Notes under the pieces: generated by a model
Told to the model about the DNA's origin: nothing
The model's database searches: none
The model's input: the letters and a program-made list of their open reading frames with translations, nothing else
Source of the DNA: Methylibium sp.
GTDB lineage: Bacteria > Pseudomonadota > Gammaproteobacteria > Burkholderiales > Burkholderiaceae_C
Direction of reading: 5' to 3'
Length of the DNA: 42,331 bases
Assembly: GCA_013824165.1 (NCBI GenBank)
Contig: PNNH01000034.1
Span: 1 to 42,331 of the forward strand
Shown here: positions 23,913 through 35,147 of the stretch, piece by piece
How the letters are laid out: each line of letters begins with the position of its first letter
Numbering within the stretch: the first letter of the stretch is position 1
Made by a program: the position numbers and the translations under genes

Positions 23913-24743
23913 TCAGGCGGCTTCGCTCTTCTCGCCTGGCAGTTCGCGTGGCGCGCCGAACATGAAGCAGTCGACGAAGCTGAAATACAGCGACGAGTAG
24001 AAGGCGGTCGATAGCACCAGGCCCAGCGTTAGCGCCAGCATACCCATCAGCGAGGCGGGCAGCGACAGCAGGCCGGCAATCAGGCCGGTGATCATGCTGG
24101 TGGCGATCAGCAGGCCGATCCAGGCCAGGCCGTTGAGGGCGAAAGCGGCCTTGTTGCGCCACACGCCCAGGCAGCTGGAGAACAGCGCCTGCATCAGCCC
24201 CTGGCCGCCCCAGTGCACCAGCGCCGGCGCGTGCCAGAAGGCGGCCGAGATCAGCGTGACCAGCAGGCCCAGCGTGACACCGCCCCAGAACAGGCGTGGA
24301 TCGGCCAGCGCGGTGGCAATGGCTTCCTGGTTCGGCTTTTCCTGCTGCATCAGCTCTTGCAGATCGCCGAAGGCGCCGCCGTCGATGGTCTGCGCCGCCA
24401 TCACGGCCAGCGTCATCAGCAGCGCATAGATCAGGCCCAGCCACAGCTGGGTCTTGCGCCGCTCGGGCGTCAGCTTGAGCGGCGCGATGAAGACGGCCGG
24501 CGTGGGCACCAGCTTCTGCAGCACCAGATGGGTGGCCAGCATGAAGCCCAGCGAGACCAGCGGCAGCGCCATCAAGGTGACGAAACCCAGCGGCGGCAGC
24601 AGCATGGGCAGCAGCAGGCCCAGCGTGACCGTCATTGCATACAGGCCGGTCAGGCCCAGCGGACGGCGCTGGAGCACCTTGAAGCCGTGGCGCATCCACA
24701 GCAGGCCGTTGCGGGCCGGGACAGTTTGCAGGTGCAGGCTCAT
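23913..24743 (-). CDS. BPSS1780-family inner-membrane protein
   Basis: A 276-residue polytopic protein with about six hydrophobic segments. It starts MSLHLQTVPARNGLLWMRHG, close to the N terminus of the BPSS1780-family membrane proteins of Burkholderiales, and has the family-like AFWHAPALVHWGG block. Function unknown. Its ATG 24743 lies two bases after the thrB stop; an alternative ATG at 24749 would overlap that stop as ATGA, so translation is probably coupled either way. The gene order thrB then BPSS1780 is one I associate with Burkholderiales. Confidence 0.78.
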   Translation of the reverse strand: MSLHLQTVPARNGLLWMRHGFKVLQRRPLGLTGLYAMTVTLGLLLPMLLPPLGFVTLMALPLVSLGFMLATHLVLQKLVPTPAVFIAPLKLTPERRKTQLWLGLIYALLMTLAVMAAQTIDGGAFGDLQELMQQEKPNQEAIATALADPRLFWGGVTLGLLVTLISAAFWHAPALVHWGGQGLMQALFSSCLGVWRNKAAFALNGLAWIGLLIATSMITGLIAGLLSLPASLMGMLALTLGLVLSTAFYSSLYFSFVDCFMFGAPRELPGEKSEAA

Positions 24744-24745
24744 CG

Positions 24746-25714
24746 TCATGGCATGGCGTGCCAAGGGCTGGCCACGCGAGCGCGCAGCACGCGCTCGAAG
24801 TGGCCGGGGTCATGGGGCTTGAGCAGCGCTGCGTCGCGCGGCAGGTGGAAGTCCCACAGGCGCGAGATCCAGAAGCGCAGCGCCGCGGCGCGCAGCATGG
24901 CGGGCAGCAGGCGGTGCTCGGTGCCGCTCAAGGGGCGTTGTGTTTCGTAGGCCGCGACAAAGGCGCTGGCGCGCGCCTCGTCCAGTGCGCCGCTGGCCAG
25001 GTCGATGCACCAATCGTTCAGGCACACGGCCAGATCGAACAGCCAGATGTCGACGCCGGCAAAGTAGAAGTCGAAGAATCCGCTGAGCTTCTCGCGTCCC
25101 GGCAAGCCTTCGAACATCACGTTGTCGCGGAACAGGTCGGCATGGATGGGGCCGCGCGGCAGATCGGCATAGCTGGCCGAGGCAGCCAGCTGCTGCTGGA
25201 AAGCCAGCTCGGTGCTGATCAGCTCGGCCTGCGATGCATTCAGGAAGGGCAGCACCACTGGCACCGTCTCGGTCCACCAGGGCAGGCCGCGCAGATTGGG
25301 TTGCGACAGCGGGAAATCCTGGCCGGCCAGATGCATGCGCGCCAGTTGTGCGCCAACCTGCTGGCAATGGAACAGGTCGGGCGCCAGTTGATGGCCGCCC
25401 CGCAGCTTGTTCACCACGGCGGCCGGCTTGCCGTCGATGCTGTGCAGGATCTCGCCCTGCGCATCGGCCTGTGGCTCGGGCACCAGCACGGCGCGCTGCG
25501 CCAAATGCTGCATCAGGCGCAGATAGAAGGGCAGCTGCTCAAAGGACAGGCGCTCGAACACCGTCAGCACATACTCGCCGCGCTCGGTGGTGAGGAAGTA
25601 GTTGGTGTTCTCGATGCCGGCGCTGATGCCACGCAATTCCTGGACCATGCCCAGGCTGAGGTGGCTCGCAAGGGCCTGGGCCTGCTCGCGGGTGACTTCG
25701 GTGAAGACGGCCAT
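24746..25714 (-). CDS. thrB: Homoserine kinase, APH/ThrB type
   Basis: A 322-residue kinase of the aminoglycoside phosphotransferase fold, the form of ThrB used by pseudomonads and betaproteobacteria rather than the GHMP form of E. coli. It begins MAVFTEVTREQAQALASHL and has GIENTNYFLTTERGEYVLTVFE in the nucleotide lobe. The catalytic loop is GPIHADLFRDNVMF and the metal site FFDFYFAG. It phosphorylates L-homoserine for threonine synthesis. Start: ATG 25714; the open frame runs much further upstream but would cross the DUF2782 gene. It probably forms an operon with DUF2782 (50 bp upstream) and BPSS1780. Confidence 0.9.
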   Translation of the reverse strand: MAVFTEVTREQAQALASHLSLGMVQELRGISAGIENTNYFLTTERGEYVLTVFERLSFEQLPFYLRLMQHLAQRAVLVPEPQADAQGEILHSIDGKPAAVVNKLRGGHQLAPDLFHCQQVGAQLARMHLAGQDFPLSQPNLRGLPWWTETVPVVLPFLNASQAELISTELAFQQQLAASASYADLPRGPIHADLFRDNVMFEGLPGREKLSGFFDFYFAGVDIWLFDLAVCLNDWCIDLASGALDEARASAFVAAYETQRPLSGTEHRLLPAMLRAAALRFWISRLWDFHLPRDAALLKPHDPGHFERVLRARVASPWHAMP

Positions 25715-25764
25715 GAAGGAAGAAGGAATGAGGGAATGCAGCAGCGCCGGACAGGGCCGGGCGC

Positions 25765-26082
25765 TCAGAAGCTCAGCACGCGCCAGACGCGCTGGCCCAC
25801 CGCGCCACGGTTGGAGCCGGGGCCGGCCGACAGCTCGCGGCTGCCGTCGCCCATGACGATCTCGTAGGCCGGCGCCTTGCTGTTCTTGGGCTGGACCGTC
25901 ACCTTTTGAGTCTGGCCGCGCACCTTCAGCTCTTCGATGCGGTTGGCATCGTCCTCCAGCACGATGCGCTCCACCTTGGCGTCGGGCGTATCCGCAGCCA
26001 GGGCTGGTTGCATGCCCAGACTGCCTGCGGCGATGGCCAGCAGCGCGAGCGGATGAAGAAGAAGTCGTGGCGCATTTCGCAT
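25765..26082 (-). CDS. DUF2782 family exported protein
   Basis: A 105-residue protein with a signal peptide (LLLHPLALLAIAAGSLGMQPALAAD). A small conserved region follows: RIEELKVRGQTQKVTVQPKN and YEIVMGDGSRELS, ending VWRVLSF. This matches DUF2782, short periplasmic proteins of unknown function that I recall between polA and thrB in many Burkholderiales. Here polA is still nearby but a diguanylate cyclase gene lies between. It is the first gene of the minus-strand DUF2782-thrB-BPSS1780 group. Confidence 0.83.
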   Translation of the reverse strand: MRNAPRLLLHPLALLAIAAGSLGMQPALAADTPDAKVERIVLEDDANRIEELKVRGQTQKVTVQPKNSKAPAYEIVMGDGSRELSAGPGSNRGAVGQRVWRVLSF

Positions 26083-26191
26083 GGAGCGATTCTATTCGGT
26101 GGATTGCCGACCCTCTGGGCGCATAGACTGCAGCACGTTGGGCCAGCGCGCTCTGCTGCGCTGCGGGCGGAGGACCTAAGAAGAACAAATC

Positions 26192-27985
26192 ATGGTGGAT
26201 CAGCTTCCGCGCACCACGAGCATGCCAGCGCTTGCTGCCGATAAGGTGGCGGGGCCGTGCTTGCCATTCCCTGTTGGTTTGCAGCGGTTCCTGCCGCTGC
26301 TGCTGTTACTGCTCATACTGTTGCGCTGGGCCATGCCTGCATCTGCGCAGGCGGTGCAGGCTTCGGCGGCGCTGGCTGCCAACACGCAGATGTCGCTCAC
26401 GCGCATGAGCGAAGCCGCAGGCCCTGTGCTCAGCCTCGAGCAGGCGCGTCAGCGCCAGCAGGCTGGTGCATTCAGCGCTGCCGGCGCGCAGGTACTCACG
26501 CTGGGCATCGGCGCGCGACCGCTGTGGCTGCATCTGCAAGTCGAGAGCAGTGCAGCGCAGACCCTGCCGGTATGGCTGCGCATAGGCACCACCTGGCTCG
26601 ATCGCGTGGAGCTGTATCAGCTGCAGGAGGGGCGCCTGCTGGTGCAGTTGCGCTCGGGCGACGCAGTCGAGCGGCCCGATGGTGCGCTCGCGCCAGCGCT
26701 GGGCGTGATGCTGCCGCTGCAACTGCCGCCGGGGCGCAGCGAGATCCTGCTGCGCGTGCAGTCCGACGACCCGCTGGTGCTGCCGGTCGAGCTGATGGCT
26801 GACAGCGAGCTACAGGCCTCACGGGAACGCCTGGGCTATCTCTACGGCGTGATTTACGGCGTGCTGCTTGCGCTGTGCGGCTACAACCTGATGATCTACA
26901 CCGGCCTGCGCGAGGTGGGCTACCGCGACTATTCGCTCTACCTGTTCAGCGTCGTGCTGCTCATCATGGCCTACAGCGGGCATGGACAGACTTGGCTGTG
27001 GAGCGGGCAGCGCGGTGTGCAGCGCTATGCCATCCTCGTTCTGATGATGGTGGTGCCGGCCTTGGGCCTGTGGTTTGCCGGGCGCTTTCTCGACCTGGCG
27101 ACCCATGCCCCGCGCGCGCTGCGCTGGACACGTCTGCTCACCGCCATGGGCGCAGGCGCGATGGGCCTGAGCGTGCTGGCGCAGCACCAGGTGGCGGCCG
27201 CCTATGTTGCCTTCATCGGCGTGGCGCTGTACGCGCCGGGCATGGTGCTGCTCGGGGTGCTGGCCCTGCGGGCCGGCCACCGCCAAGCGGGATACTTTCT
27301 TGTCGCCACGATCTGCGGCATGGTCGGCGCGGCGGCGACCAACTTTGCGGTCTGGGGCTGGCTGCCGTTCACGCCGGCCACCTATCACGCCTTTGAGCTG
27401 GGCATCGCGCTGGAAGGGCTGCTGCTCTCGCTGGCGGTGGCCAATCAGGTGCGGCAGCACCAGCTGGCCAGCGCGCGTGCCGCGCAGCTGGCACGCACCG
27501 ATCCGCTCACCGGCCTGTACAACCGCCGCGCCTTCTTCGAGCTTGCCGAGCAGCCCTGGAACAGGGCCTTGCGCCACCAGCGGCCGTTGAGCCTGCTGAT
27601 GCTGGACATCGATCACTTCAAGCGCATCAACGACCAGCACGGCCACGAGGCCGGCGATGCGGCACTGCAGCGCATCGGCGAGCTGCTGGTGCGCAACTGC
27701 CGCACTGGCGACGTGGTGGCGCGCTGGGGCGGCGAGGAGTTCGTCGTGCTCCTGCCCGAGACCGACGCCGTTCACGCCGAGGCCCTGGCTGAGCGTCTGC
27801 GCCAGGCCATCGCCGCGCTGCCTTCGCCGCTGAAGGGCGCCGGCATTGTGCTGACCGCCAGTTTCGGCGTGCAGCTGCGCCGCAGCGAGCAGCGCATCGA
27901 CGAGCTGATCCGCGTGGCCGACCTCGACCTGCTGGAAGCCAAGCGCCTGGGGCGCAACCGCGTCGGCGGCCAGCGCGCGGTCTAG
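26192..27985 (+). CDS. Membrane diguanylate cyclase (7TMR-DISM sensor with GGDEF)
   Basis: A 597-residue protein. After an N-terminal hydrophobic signal, residues about 70-205 form a periplasmic 7TMR-DISM extracellular domain. Seven transmembrane helices follow (about 212-410). A GGDEF domain then starts ARTDPLTGLYNRRAF, with GGEEF at 513-517 and an inhibitory site RTGD (R504/D507) exactly five residues before it. It should make cyclic di-GMP with product inhibition, in response to an unknown periplasmic ligand. Start ATG 26192 has AAGAAG about ten bases upstream. It stands between DUF2782 and polA, 36 bp from polA. Confidence 0.92.
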   Translation: MVDQLPRTTSMPALAADKVAGPCLPFPVGLQRFLPLLLLLLILLRWAMPASAQAVQASAALAANTQMSLTRMSEAAGPVLSLEQARQRQQAGAFSAAGAQVLTLGIGARPLWLHLQVESSAAQTLPVWLRIGTTWLDRVELYQLQEGRLLVQLRSGDAVERPDGALAPALGVMLPLQLPPGRSEILLRVQSDDPLVLPVELMADSELQASRERLGYLYGVIYGVLLALCGYNLMIYTGLREVGYRDYSLYLFSVVLLIMAYSGHGQTWLWSGQRGVQRYAILVLMMVVPALGLWFAGRFLDLATHAPRALRWTRLLTAMGAGAMGLSVLAQHQVAAAYVAFIGVALYAPGMVLLGVLALRAGHRQAGYFLVATICGMVGAAATNFAVWGWLPFTPATYHAFELGIALEGLLLSLAVANQVRQHQLASARAAQLARTDPLTGLYNRRAFFELAEQPWNRALRHQRPLSLLMLDIDHFKRINDQHGHEAGDAALQRIGELLVRNCRTGDVVARWGGEEFVVLLPETDAVHAEALAERLRQAIAALPSPLKGAGIVLTASFGVQLRRSEQRIDELIRVADLDLLEAKRLGRNRVGGQRAV

Positions 27986-27988
27986 CAG

Positions 27989-28015
27989 CGTGCAGCCCTC
28001 GCGCTGCACGACAAT
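27989..28015 (+). promoter_or_regulatory. Hairpin and candidate -10 box before polA
   Basis: A 7-bp inverted repeat CGTGCAG/CTGCACG (27989-28010) just after the cyclase stop may end or slow its transcription. It abuts GACAAT (28010-28015), six bases before the polA ATG. The spacing resembles the boxes before uvrD and the 13005 acetyltransferase gene. Confidence 0.35.
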
Positions 28016-28021
28016 GGCCGC

Positions 28022-30835
<2,814 letters not shown>

Positions 30836-30932
30836 GCCCGCGCACAGGATCAATCGGGAAGGATGAAGTGGCTGGCGACGGCCAAACCGCGATACAAGCA
30901 ACTTGGCTGAGCTGTTTACCCTGAGGCCACCG

Positions 30933-31364
30933 ATGCCCATCCCCTCCGAATACCAGCAGGCCACGCTGCAGTTCGAGCGCTTCATGGTCGATGCGCGCGA
31001 CCTCGCGGGCCTGGCGACGACGAACATGGCCTGGAACATGGTGGTCGGCGTGCTCTATGTCTTCCGCCGTCGCCTGAGCGTGCCGCAGGCGCTGCGCTTT
31101 GCCGAGGTCCTGCCGCCGGTGTTGCGCGCCATCTTTGTCACCAGCTGGGCCGGGGAACTTCAAGGGCAGCCCGAGCCGCTGCCCTGGCTCAGCCGCGAGG
31201 CGCTGACCGAGGAAGTACGCGCGCTGCGCCACGAGCACAACTTCTCGCCGCCTGAGGCGATCTGCGCGGTGGCGCAGGCGCTGCGGCGGCACGTCGACCT
31301 GCCGGCATTCGAGCGGCTGCTCGGGCAGCTGCCGCAAGAGGCACGCGACTACTGGAAAATCTGA
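30933..31364 (+). CDS. DUF2267 family protein
   Basis: A 143-residue cytoplasmic protein with no signal or membrane segment. Residues FMVDARDLAGLATTNMAWNMVVGVLYVFRRRLS followed by EVLPPVLRAIFVTSW match the helical DUF2267 pattern (two helical repeats, with the second at ICAVAQALRRHVDLPAFERLLGQLP). Function unknown. Start ATG 30933 has GAGG six bases upstream; a longer reading needs a TTG. It follows polA by 97 bp with no obvious terminator and may be read through. Confidence 0.8.
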   Translation: MPIPSEYQQATLQFERFMVDARDLAGLATTNMAWNMVVGVLYVFRRRLSVPQALRFAEVLPPVLRAIFVTSWAGELQGQPEPLPWLSREALTEEVRALRHEHNFSPPEAICAVAQALRRHVDLPAFERLLGQLPQEARDYWKI

Positions 31365-31492
31365 GCAGCAAGCCCCCCCGTTTGGGTGTGTCGTGGCCAG
31401 GGCCTGCCCGCTTGTCCCGAGACTCAGGGCCAGCATAGACTGATGCCATAACGACGGTGCGGCGCGGCAGCAGTGCCATGATGGGGGAATCC

Positions 31493-32251
31493 ATGAACGG
31501 AAATGCAATGGGGGGGAACCTGGGCCTCGCCGTGGGCTGGACCATGCTGGCGCTGCTGGCGGCGGGCAGTGCACAGGCGGCGCTCCAGGGGCGCGATCTC
31601 GACCCGGGCAAGCCTGGCTTCGAGGCCTACTACGACACTGAGCTCGATCTGACTTGGATCGCTGACTTCGGCTTCATCCGCAGCTCGGGACTCGACGCCG
31701 ACGGGCGGGTGAGCTTGAGCGGGGCGCAGAGCTGGATTGCGACGCTGAATGCGAGTTCTCTCTATGGCTACAGTGACTGGCGCCTGCCAAGCGTGGCGCC
31801 CGTCAATGGCAGCAGTTTCCAGCTTGCTGCCACCAACAACGGCTCTACCGATGTCGGGGTCGCTGCGACCGGGCTGGGCTGGGGCAAGGCCTCCGAGATG
31901 GGCCATCTCTACTATGTGACCTTGGGCAACAAGGGCATGTGCACGCCGACGGCAGCCGGAAATGACGCCTGTGTTGCGCAGCCAGGCTGGGAACAGAAAA
32001 ACACCGGACCCTTTGCCAACCTCGGCACCTTTGTCTACTGGTCCGGGACCACGCTGCCCGGCGACGCGGGCAAGGCCTTCTACTTCTACGCCTACTACGG
32101 CAACCAGAATTACGCTCCGGTGGGCGAGACCTACTCGGCCGTGGCGGTGCGCAGCGGAGATGTGCTGGCGGTGCCGGAGCCGAGAACGGCAAGCCTGATG
32201 CTCGCCGGTCTGGTCGCGCTGATGCTGGCGCTGCGCGGCCGCAATCGCTGA
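31493..32251 (+). CDS. PEP-CTERM protein with a DUF1566-like domain
   Basis: A 252-residue secreted protein. A signal peptide ends at GSAQA (about residue 29). The central domain holds YYDTELDLTWIADFGF and SWIATLNASSLYGYSDWRLPS, the pattern of DUF1566 lectin-like proteins. The C terminus is a classic PEP-CTERM sorting signal: VPEP, one hydrophobic helix (SLMLAGLVALMLAL) and the basic tail RGRNR. Such proteins are processed by exosortase (EpsH/XrtA), so the genome should encode that system. Start ATG 31493 has GGGGGAA about five bases upstream. The surface role is unknown. Confidence 0.88.
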   Translation: MNGNAMGGNLGLAVGWTMLALLAAGSAQAALQGRDLDPGKPGFEAYYDTELDLTWIADFGFIRSSGLDADGRVSLSGAQSWIATLNASSLYGYSDWRLPSVAPVNGSSFQLAATNNGSTDVGVAATGLGWGKASEMGHLYYVTLGNKGMCTPTAAGNDACVAQPGWEQKNTGPFANLGTFVYWSGTTLPGDAGKAFYFYAYYGNQNYAPVGETYSAVAVRSGDVLAVPEPRTASLMLAGLVALMLALRGRNR

Positions 32252-32272
32252 GCTGAGCTGAGCTGAGCTGAG
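32248..32272 (+). repeat. Pentanucleotide tandem repeat, five CTGAG units
   Basis: Five exact CTGAG copies start one base before the TGA stop of the PEP-CTERM gene and run to 13 bases before the stop of the convergent binding-protein gene. Copy-number change would not alter either protein, since the stop lies in the first unit. Confidence 0.9.
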
Positions 32273-32284
32273 CGGGGCACTGTC

Positions 32285-33091
32285 TCAGCGGCTGTCGCTC
32301 TCCGGCGGCAACTGGCTCAGCCGCGCCAGCGTGCCATCGGCCTTCATGCGGCGCAGCGCGGCGTCGATCTGCGGCAGGTGTGCGACATGGGGCGAGTTGC
32401 GCGCAAGCATCAGCCGCGTTTCGCTGCTTTCCAGCACCGGCGCCAGTTCGACGATCTCCTGGTCGAGGCCGGTGGCTTTGAGTGCCGCCTGCGTCGCGTT
32501 GGCAGAGTCCACCAGCACGTCGAACCGCTGCGCGCCCAGCATCTTCAGCGCCTGCGTGCGGCTGGTGGCATAGCTGACGTTCCACTCCTTGCCGCTGAAG
32601 CGTGATTTGACCCAGCCGTTGCCGAGGTAGGAGCCCAGCGTCAGGCCCCTGAGCGCCTCGATGTCGCGCACCTTGGACAAGCGCTCGCGCAGCGCTGACT
32701 CGCGTCGCACGAACATCGTGAAGCGGCCCTGGGTCACCCATTCCTGGCTGGCCACGGTGTAGCTGAGCCGCTCCTCGGTGGGCACGGTGACGAAGCCATC
32801 GGCCTCGCCCTTGCGCACCATCTGCTGGGCGCGCGCCCAGGGGTAGCCTTCATGCAAAAGGGGGAGACCCAGGCGCTTGCCCAGCAGTTCGTTCAGGATG
32901 TCGATGAAGATGCCCTCCATGCTGCCGTCGCTGCGGCGCTGGGAGAAGGGGGCAAAGCTGTCGAAGTAAACCAGCCGCAGCGGCAGAGCCGGCGTGCCGC
33001 TCAAGGCTTGGGCTCGAAGCGCCGGCGACAGACCGCTCAGTGTGGCGATGGCCAGCAGGTGGCGACGCTGGGGCTTGAAGTCAGCTTGCAC
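32285..33091 (-). CDS. Periplasmic substrate-binding protein, SBP_bac_3-like
   Basis: A 268-residue protein from GTG 33091, which gives a clean signal peptide (QADFKPQRRHLLAIATLSGL, cleavage after ALRAQA). The mature part resembles family 3 solute-binding proteins: LRLVYFDSFAPFSQ, GIFIDILNELLGKRLGLPL and KGEADGFVTVPTEERLSYT. No ABC permease is adjacent, so it may be an orphan binding or sensory protein. The longest ATG reading (33178) would add 29 non-signal residues and overlap the divergent lolC start codon, leaving no promoter space, so the GTG is preferred. Confidence 0.78.
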   Translation of the reverse strand: MQADFKPQRRHLLAIATLSGLSPALRAQALSGTPALPLRLVYFDSFAPFSQRRSDGSMEGIFIDILNELLGKRLGLPLLHEGYPWARAQQMVRKGEADGFVTVPTEERLSYTVASQEWVTQGRFTMFVRRESALRERLSKVRDIEALRGLTLGSYLGNGWVKSRFSGKEWNVSYATSRTQALKMLGAQRFDVLVDSANATQAALKATGLDQEIVELAPVLESSETRLMLARNSPHVAHLPQIDAALRRMKADGTLARLSQLPPESDSR

Positions 33092-33176
33092 GGACGGGCC
33101 AGTAGGCTGGCTGGCGGACGGTCGAGTGAACCAAGCCGGGCTTGGTGGCGATGCGCCTAGGTTAGCATCGCCGCCC

Positions 33177-34433
33177 ATGAACTGGCCCTATGAACTGCAG
33201 ATCGGCTGGCGCTACACCCGCGCCGGCAAGGGCGGACGACGCAACCGCTTCATTTCCTTCATTTCCGGAGTTTCCATGCTCGGCATTGCGCTGGGCGTGG
33301 CGGCGCTGATCATCGTTCTGTCGGTGATGAACGGCTTCCAAAAGGAGGTGCGCGACCGCATGCTGAGCGTGATCTCGCATATCGAGGTGCTGAGCTACGG
33401 CGGCGATGCGCTGGCGGATTGGCAGGCCACGGCGGCGCAGGCCAAGCAGAACCCTGCGGTGCTGGCGGCGGCACCTTTCATCGCGACGCAGGCCTTGATC
33501 GCTCGCGGCGAGGACATGCGCGGCGCCATCGTGCGGGGCATCGATCCCGTGCTGGAGGCCGACGTCACGCCGCTGGCGGCGCAGCTGAAGGATGGTGCGC
33601 TAGCGCGTCTGCGTGCGGGCGAGTGGGGCATGGTGATCGGCATCGAGATGGCGCGCCAACTCGGTGTGCGCGAGGGCGACAAGCTGACCCTGGTGGCGCC
33701 TGGCGGGCAGGTGACGCCGGCCGGCACGCAACCGCGGCTCAAGGCCTTCACCGTGGTGGGCGTGTTCAACGCCGGCCATTACGAATACGACAGCGGCATG
33801 GCGCTGATCCATGTGGACGATGCCGCGCGGCTGTTCCGCGTGGCTGGGCCGACAGGGGTGCAGATCAAGCTCAAGGATGTGCACGAGGCGCGTTTCGTGG
33901 CCGACCAGCTGGCGCGCAGCCTGGGCGCGGAGGTGCGTGTGCGCGACTGGACCCGCACCAATGCCAACTGGTTCGATGCGGTGCAGATCGAGAAGCGTCT
34001 GATGAGCATCATCCTGACGCTGATCGTCGCGGTGGCGGCCTTCAACCTGGTCTCGACGCTGGTGATGACGGTCACCGACAAGCAGGCCGACATCGCCATT
34101 CTGCGCACCTTGGGCGCCAGCCCGCGCTCCATCATGGCAATCTTCATGGTGCAGGGGGCGGCTTCGGGCGTGATCGGCACGCTGTCAGGCGTGCTTCTGG
34201 GCTTGCTGGTGGCCTTCAACCTGGATGTGATCGTGCCGACCATCGAGCAGCTGCTCAACATCAGCTTCCTGCCAGGCAGCATCTATCTGATCAACCACAT
34301 GCCCAGTGATCCGCAGCGTGGCGACATCGTGCCGATTGCCGTCACCTCGCTGGTGCTGGCCTTCCTGGCCACGCTCTACCCCAGCTGGCGCGCCAGCCGC
34401 GTGCAACCGGCGGAGGCGCTGCGCTATGAGTGA
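33177..34433 (+). CDS. lolC: Lipoprotein-releasing ABC transporter permease (LolC/LolE/LolF family)
   Basis: A 418-residue permease of the FtsX/MacB type. It starts [41 protein letters not shown] with the first membrane helix, then a large periplasmic domain (about 45-270) and three C-terminal helices. Conserved ends are [17 protein letters not shown] and [18 protein letters not shown]. With LolD it extracts outer-membrane lipoproteins from the inner membrane and hands them to LolA. It overlaps lolD by eight bases. No second permease gene follows, so the complex may use two copies of this protein (LolF-like). Confidence 0.92.
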   Translation: MNWPYELQIGWRYTRAGKGGRRNRFISFISGVSMLGIALGVAALIIVLSVMNGFQKEVRDRMLSVISHIEVLSYGGDALADWQATAAQAKQNPAVLAAAPFIATQALIARGEDMRGAIVRGIDPVLEADVTPLAAQLKDGALARLRAGEWGMVIGIEMARQLGVREGDKLTLVAPGGQVTPAGTQPRLKAFTVVGVFNAGHYEYDSGMALIHVDDAARLFRVAGPTGVQIKLKDVHEARFVADQLARSLGAEVRVRDWTRTNANWFDAVQIEKRLMSIILTLIVAVAAFNLVSTLVMTVTDKQADIAILRTLGASPRSIMAIFMVQGAASGVIGTLSGVLLGLLVAFNLDVIVPTIEQLLNISFLPGSIYLINHMPSDPQRGDIVPIAVTSLVLAFLATLYPSWRASRVQPAEALRYE

Positions 34434-35100
34434 GATCGTGCTCGAAGGCTTAGGCCTGGAACGCCGCTTCAGCGAAGGCGGGCTGGATGTGAAGGTGCTG
34501 TCCGGTGTGGATATCACGGTGCAGCGCAGCCAGACGCTGGCGGTTGTCGGAGCTTCGGGCTCGGGCAAGTCCACGCTGCTGCATCTGTTGGGCGGGCTGG
34601 ACCGGCCGACCGCCGGGCGCGTGACGCTGATGGGGCAAGATCTGGCCCTGCTGAAGGAACCGGCCCTGGGCCGCTGGCGCAACCAGCACCTGGGCTTTGT
34701 CTACCAGTTCCACCACCTGCTGCCCGAGTTCAGTGCGCTGGACAATGTGGCGATGCCGCTGCGCGTGCGCCGCATGCCGCAGGCCCAGGCGCATGAAGCC
34801 GCGGCGGCAATGCTGGCCAAGCTGGGCCTGGGCGCGCGCCTGGCGCACCGGCCATCCGAGCTCTCGGGCGGCGAGCGCCAGCGGGTGGCGATTGCGCGTG
34901 CGCTGGTCACCAAACCGGCCTGCGTGCTGGCGGACGAGCCCACCGGCAATCTGGACCGCAGCACCGCGCACGCGGTGTTCGAGCTGATGCTGGCCACCGC
35001 GCGAGAGCAGGGCACGGCCTTCGTGCTAGTGACTCATGACCAGGAGCTGGCGGCGCGCTGCGAGGCGCGGCTGAGCCTGGTGAGCGGCGTGCTGCAGTAG
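34426..35100 (+). CDS. lolD: Lipoprotein-releasing ABC transporter ATPase
   Basis: A 224-residue ABC ATPase. Walker [10 protein letters not shown] is at 42-50, the Q-loop [12 protein letters not shown] near 91-102, the signature LSGGERQR from 146 and Walker [13 protein letters not shown] at 166-177, with the H-loop VTHD. The [15 protein letters not shown] stretch is characteristic of LolD within the family. It powers release of mature lipoproteins from the inner membrane. Start ATG 34426 lies inside the end of lolC, an eight-base overlap that favours coupled translation. Confidence 0.94.
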   Translation: MSEIVLEGLGLERRFSEGGLDVKVLSGVDITVQRSQTLAVVGASGSGKSTLLHLLGGLDRPTAGRVTLMGQDLALLKEPALGRWRNQHLGFVYQFHHLLPEFSALDNVAMPLRVRRMPQAQAHEAAAAMLAKLGLGARLAHRPSELSGGERQRVAIARALVTKPACVLADEPTGNLDRSTAHAVFELMLATAREQGTAFVLVTHDQELAARCEARLSLVSGVLQ

Positions 35101-35104
35101 TATC

Positions 35105-35124
35105 TCGGGCCGCTTCAGGCCCGA
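35105..35124 (+). other. Hairpin between lolD and purU
   Basis: A 7-bp stem TCGGGCC/GGCCCGA with a 6-nt loop starts four bases after the lolD stop. No T-run follows directly, so it may only weakly terminate or mark the mRNA end. Confidence 0.4.
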
Positions 35125-35147
35125 CCCACGCACCCTTCTTTCGTCCG

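Noticed and set aside
25715-26188. N-terminal extension of thrB to 26188
   Set aside because: It crosses the DUF2782 gene in another frame and lacks homology; ATG 25714 gives the standard ThrB N terminus.
32248-32272. CTGAG repeat as a phase-variation switch
   Set aside because: The PEP-CTERM stop lies within the first unit and the convergent gene ends beyond the array, so changes in copy number affect no reading frame.
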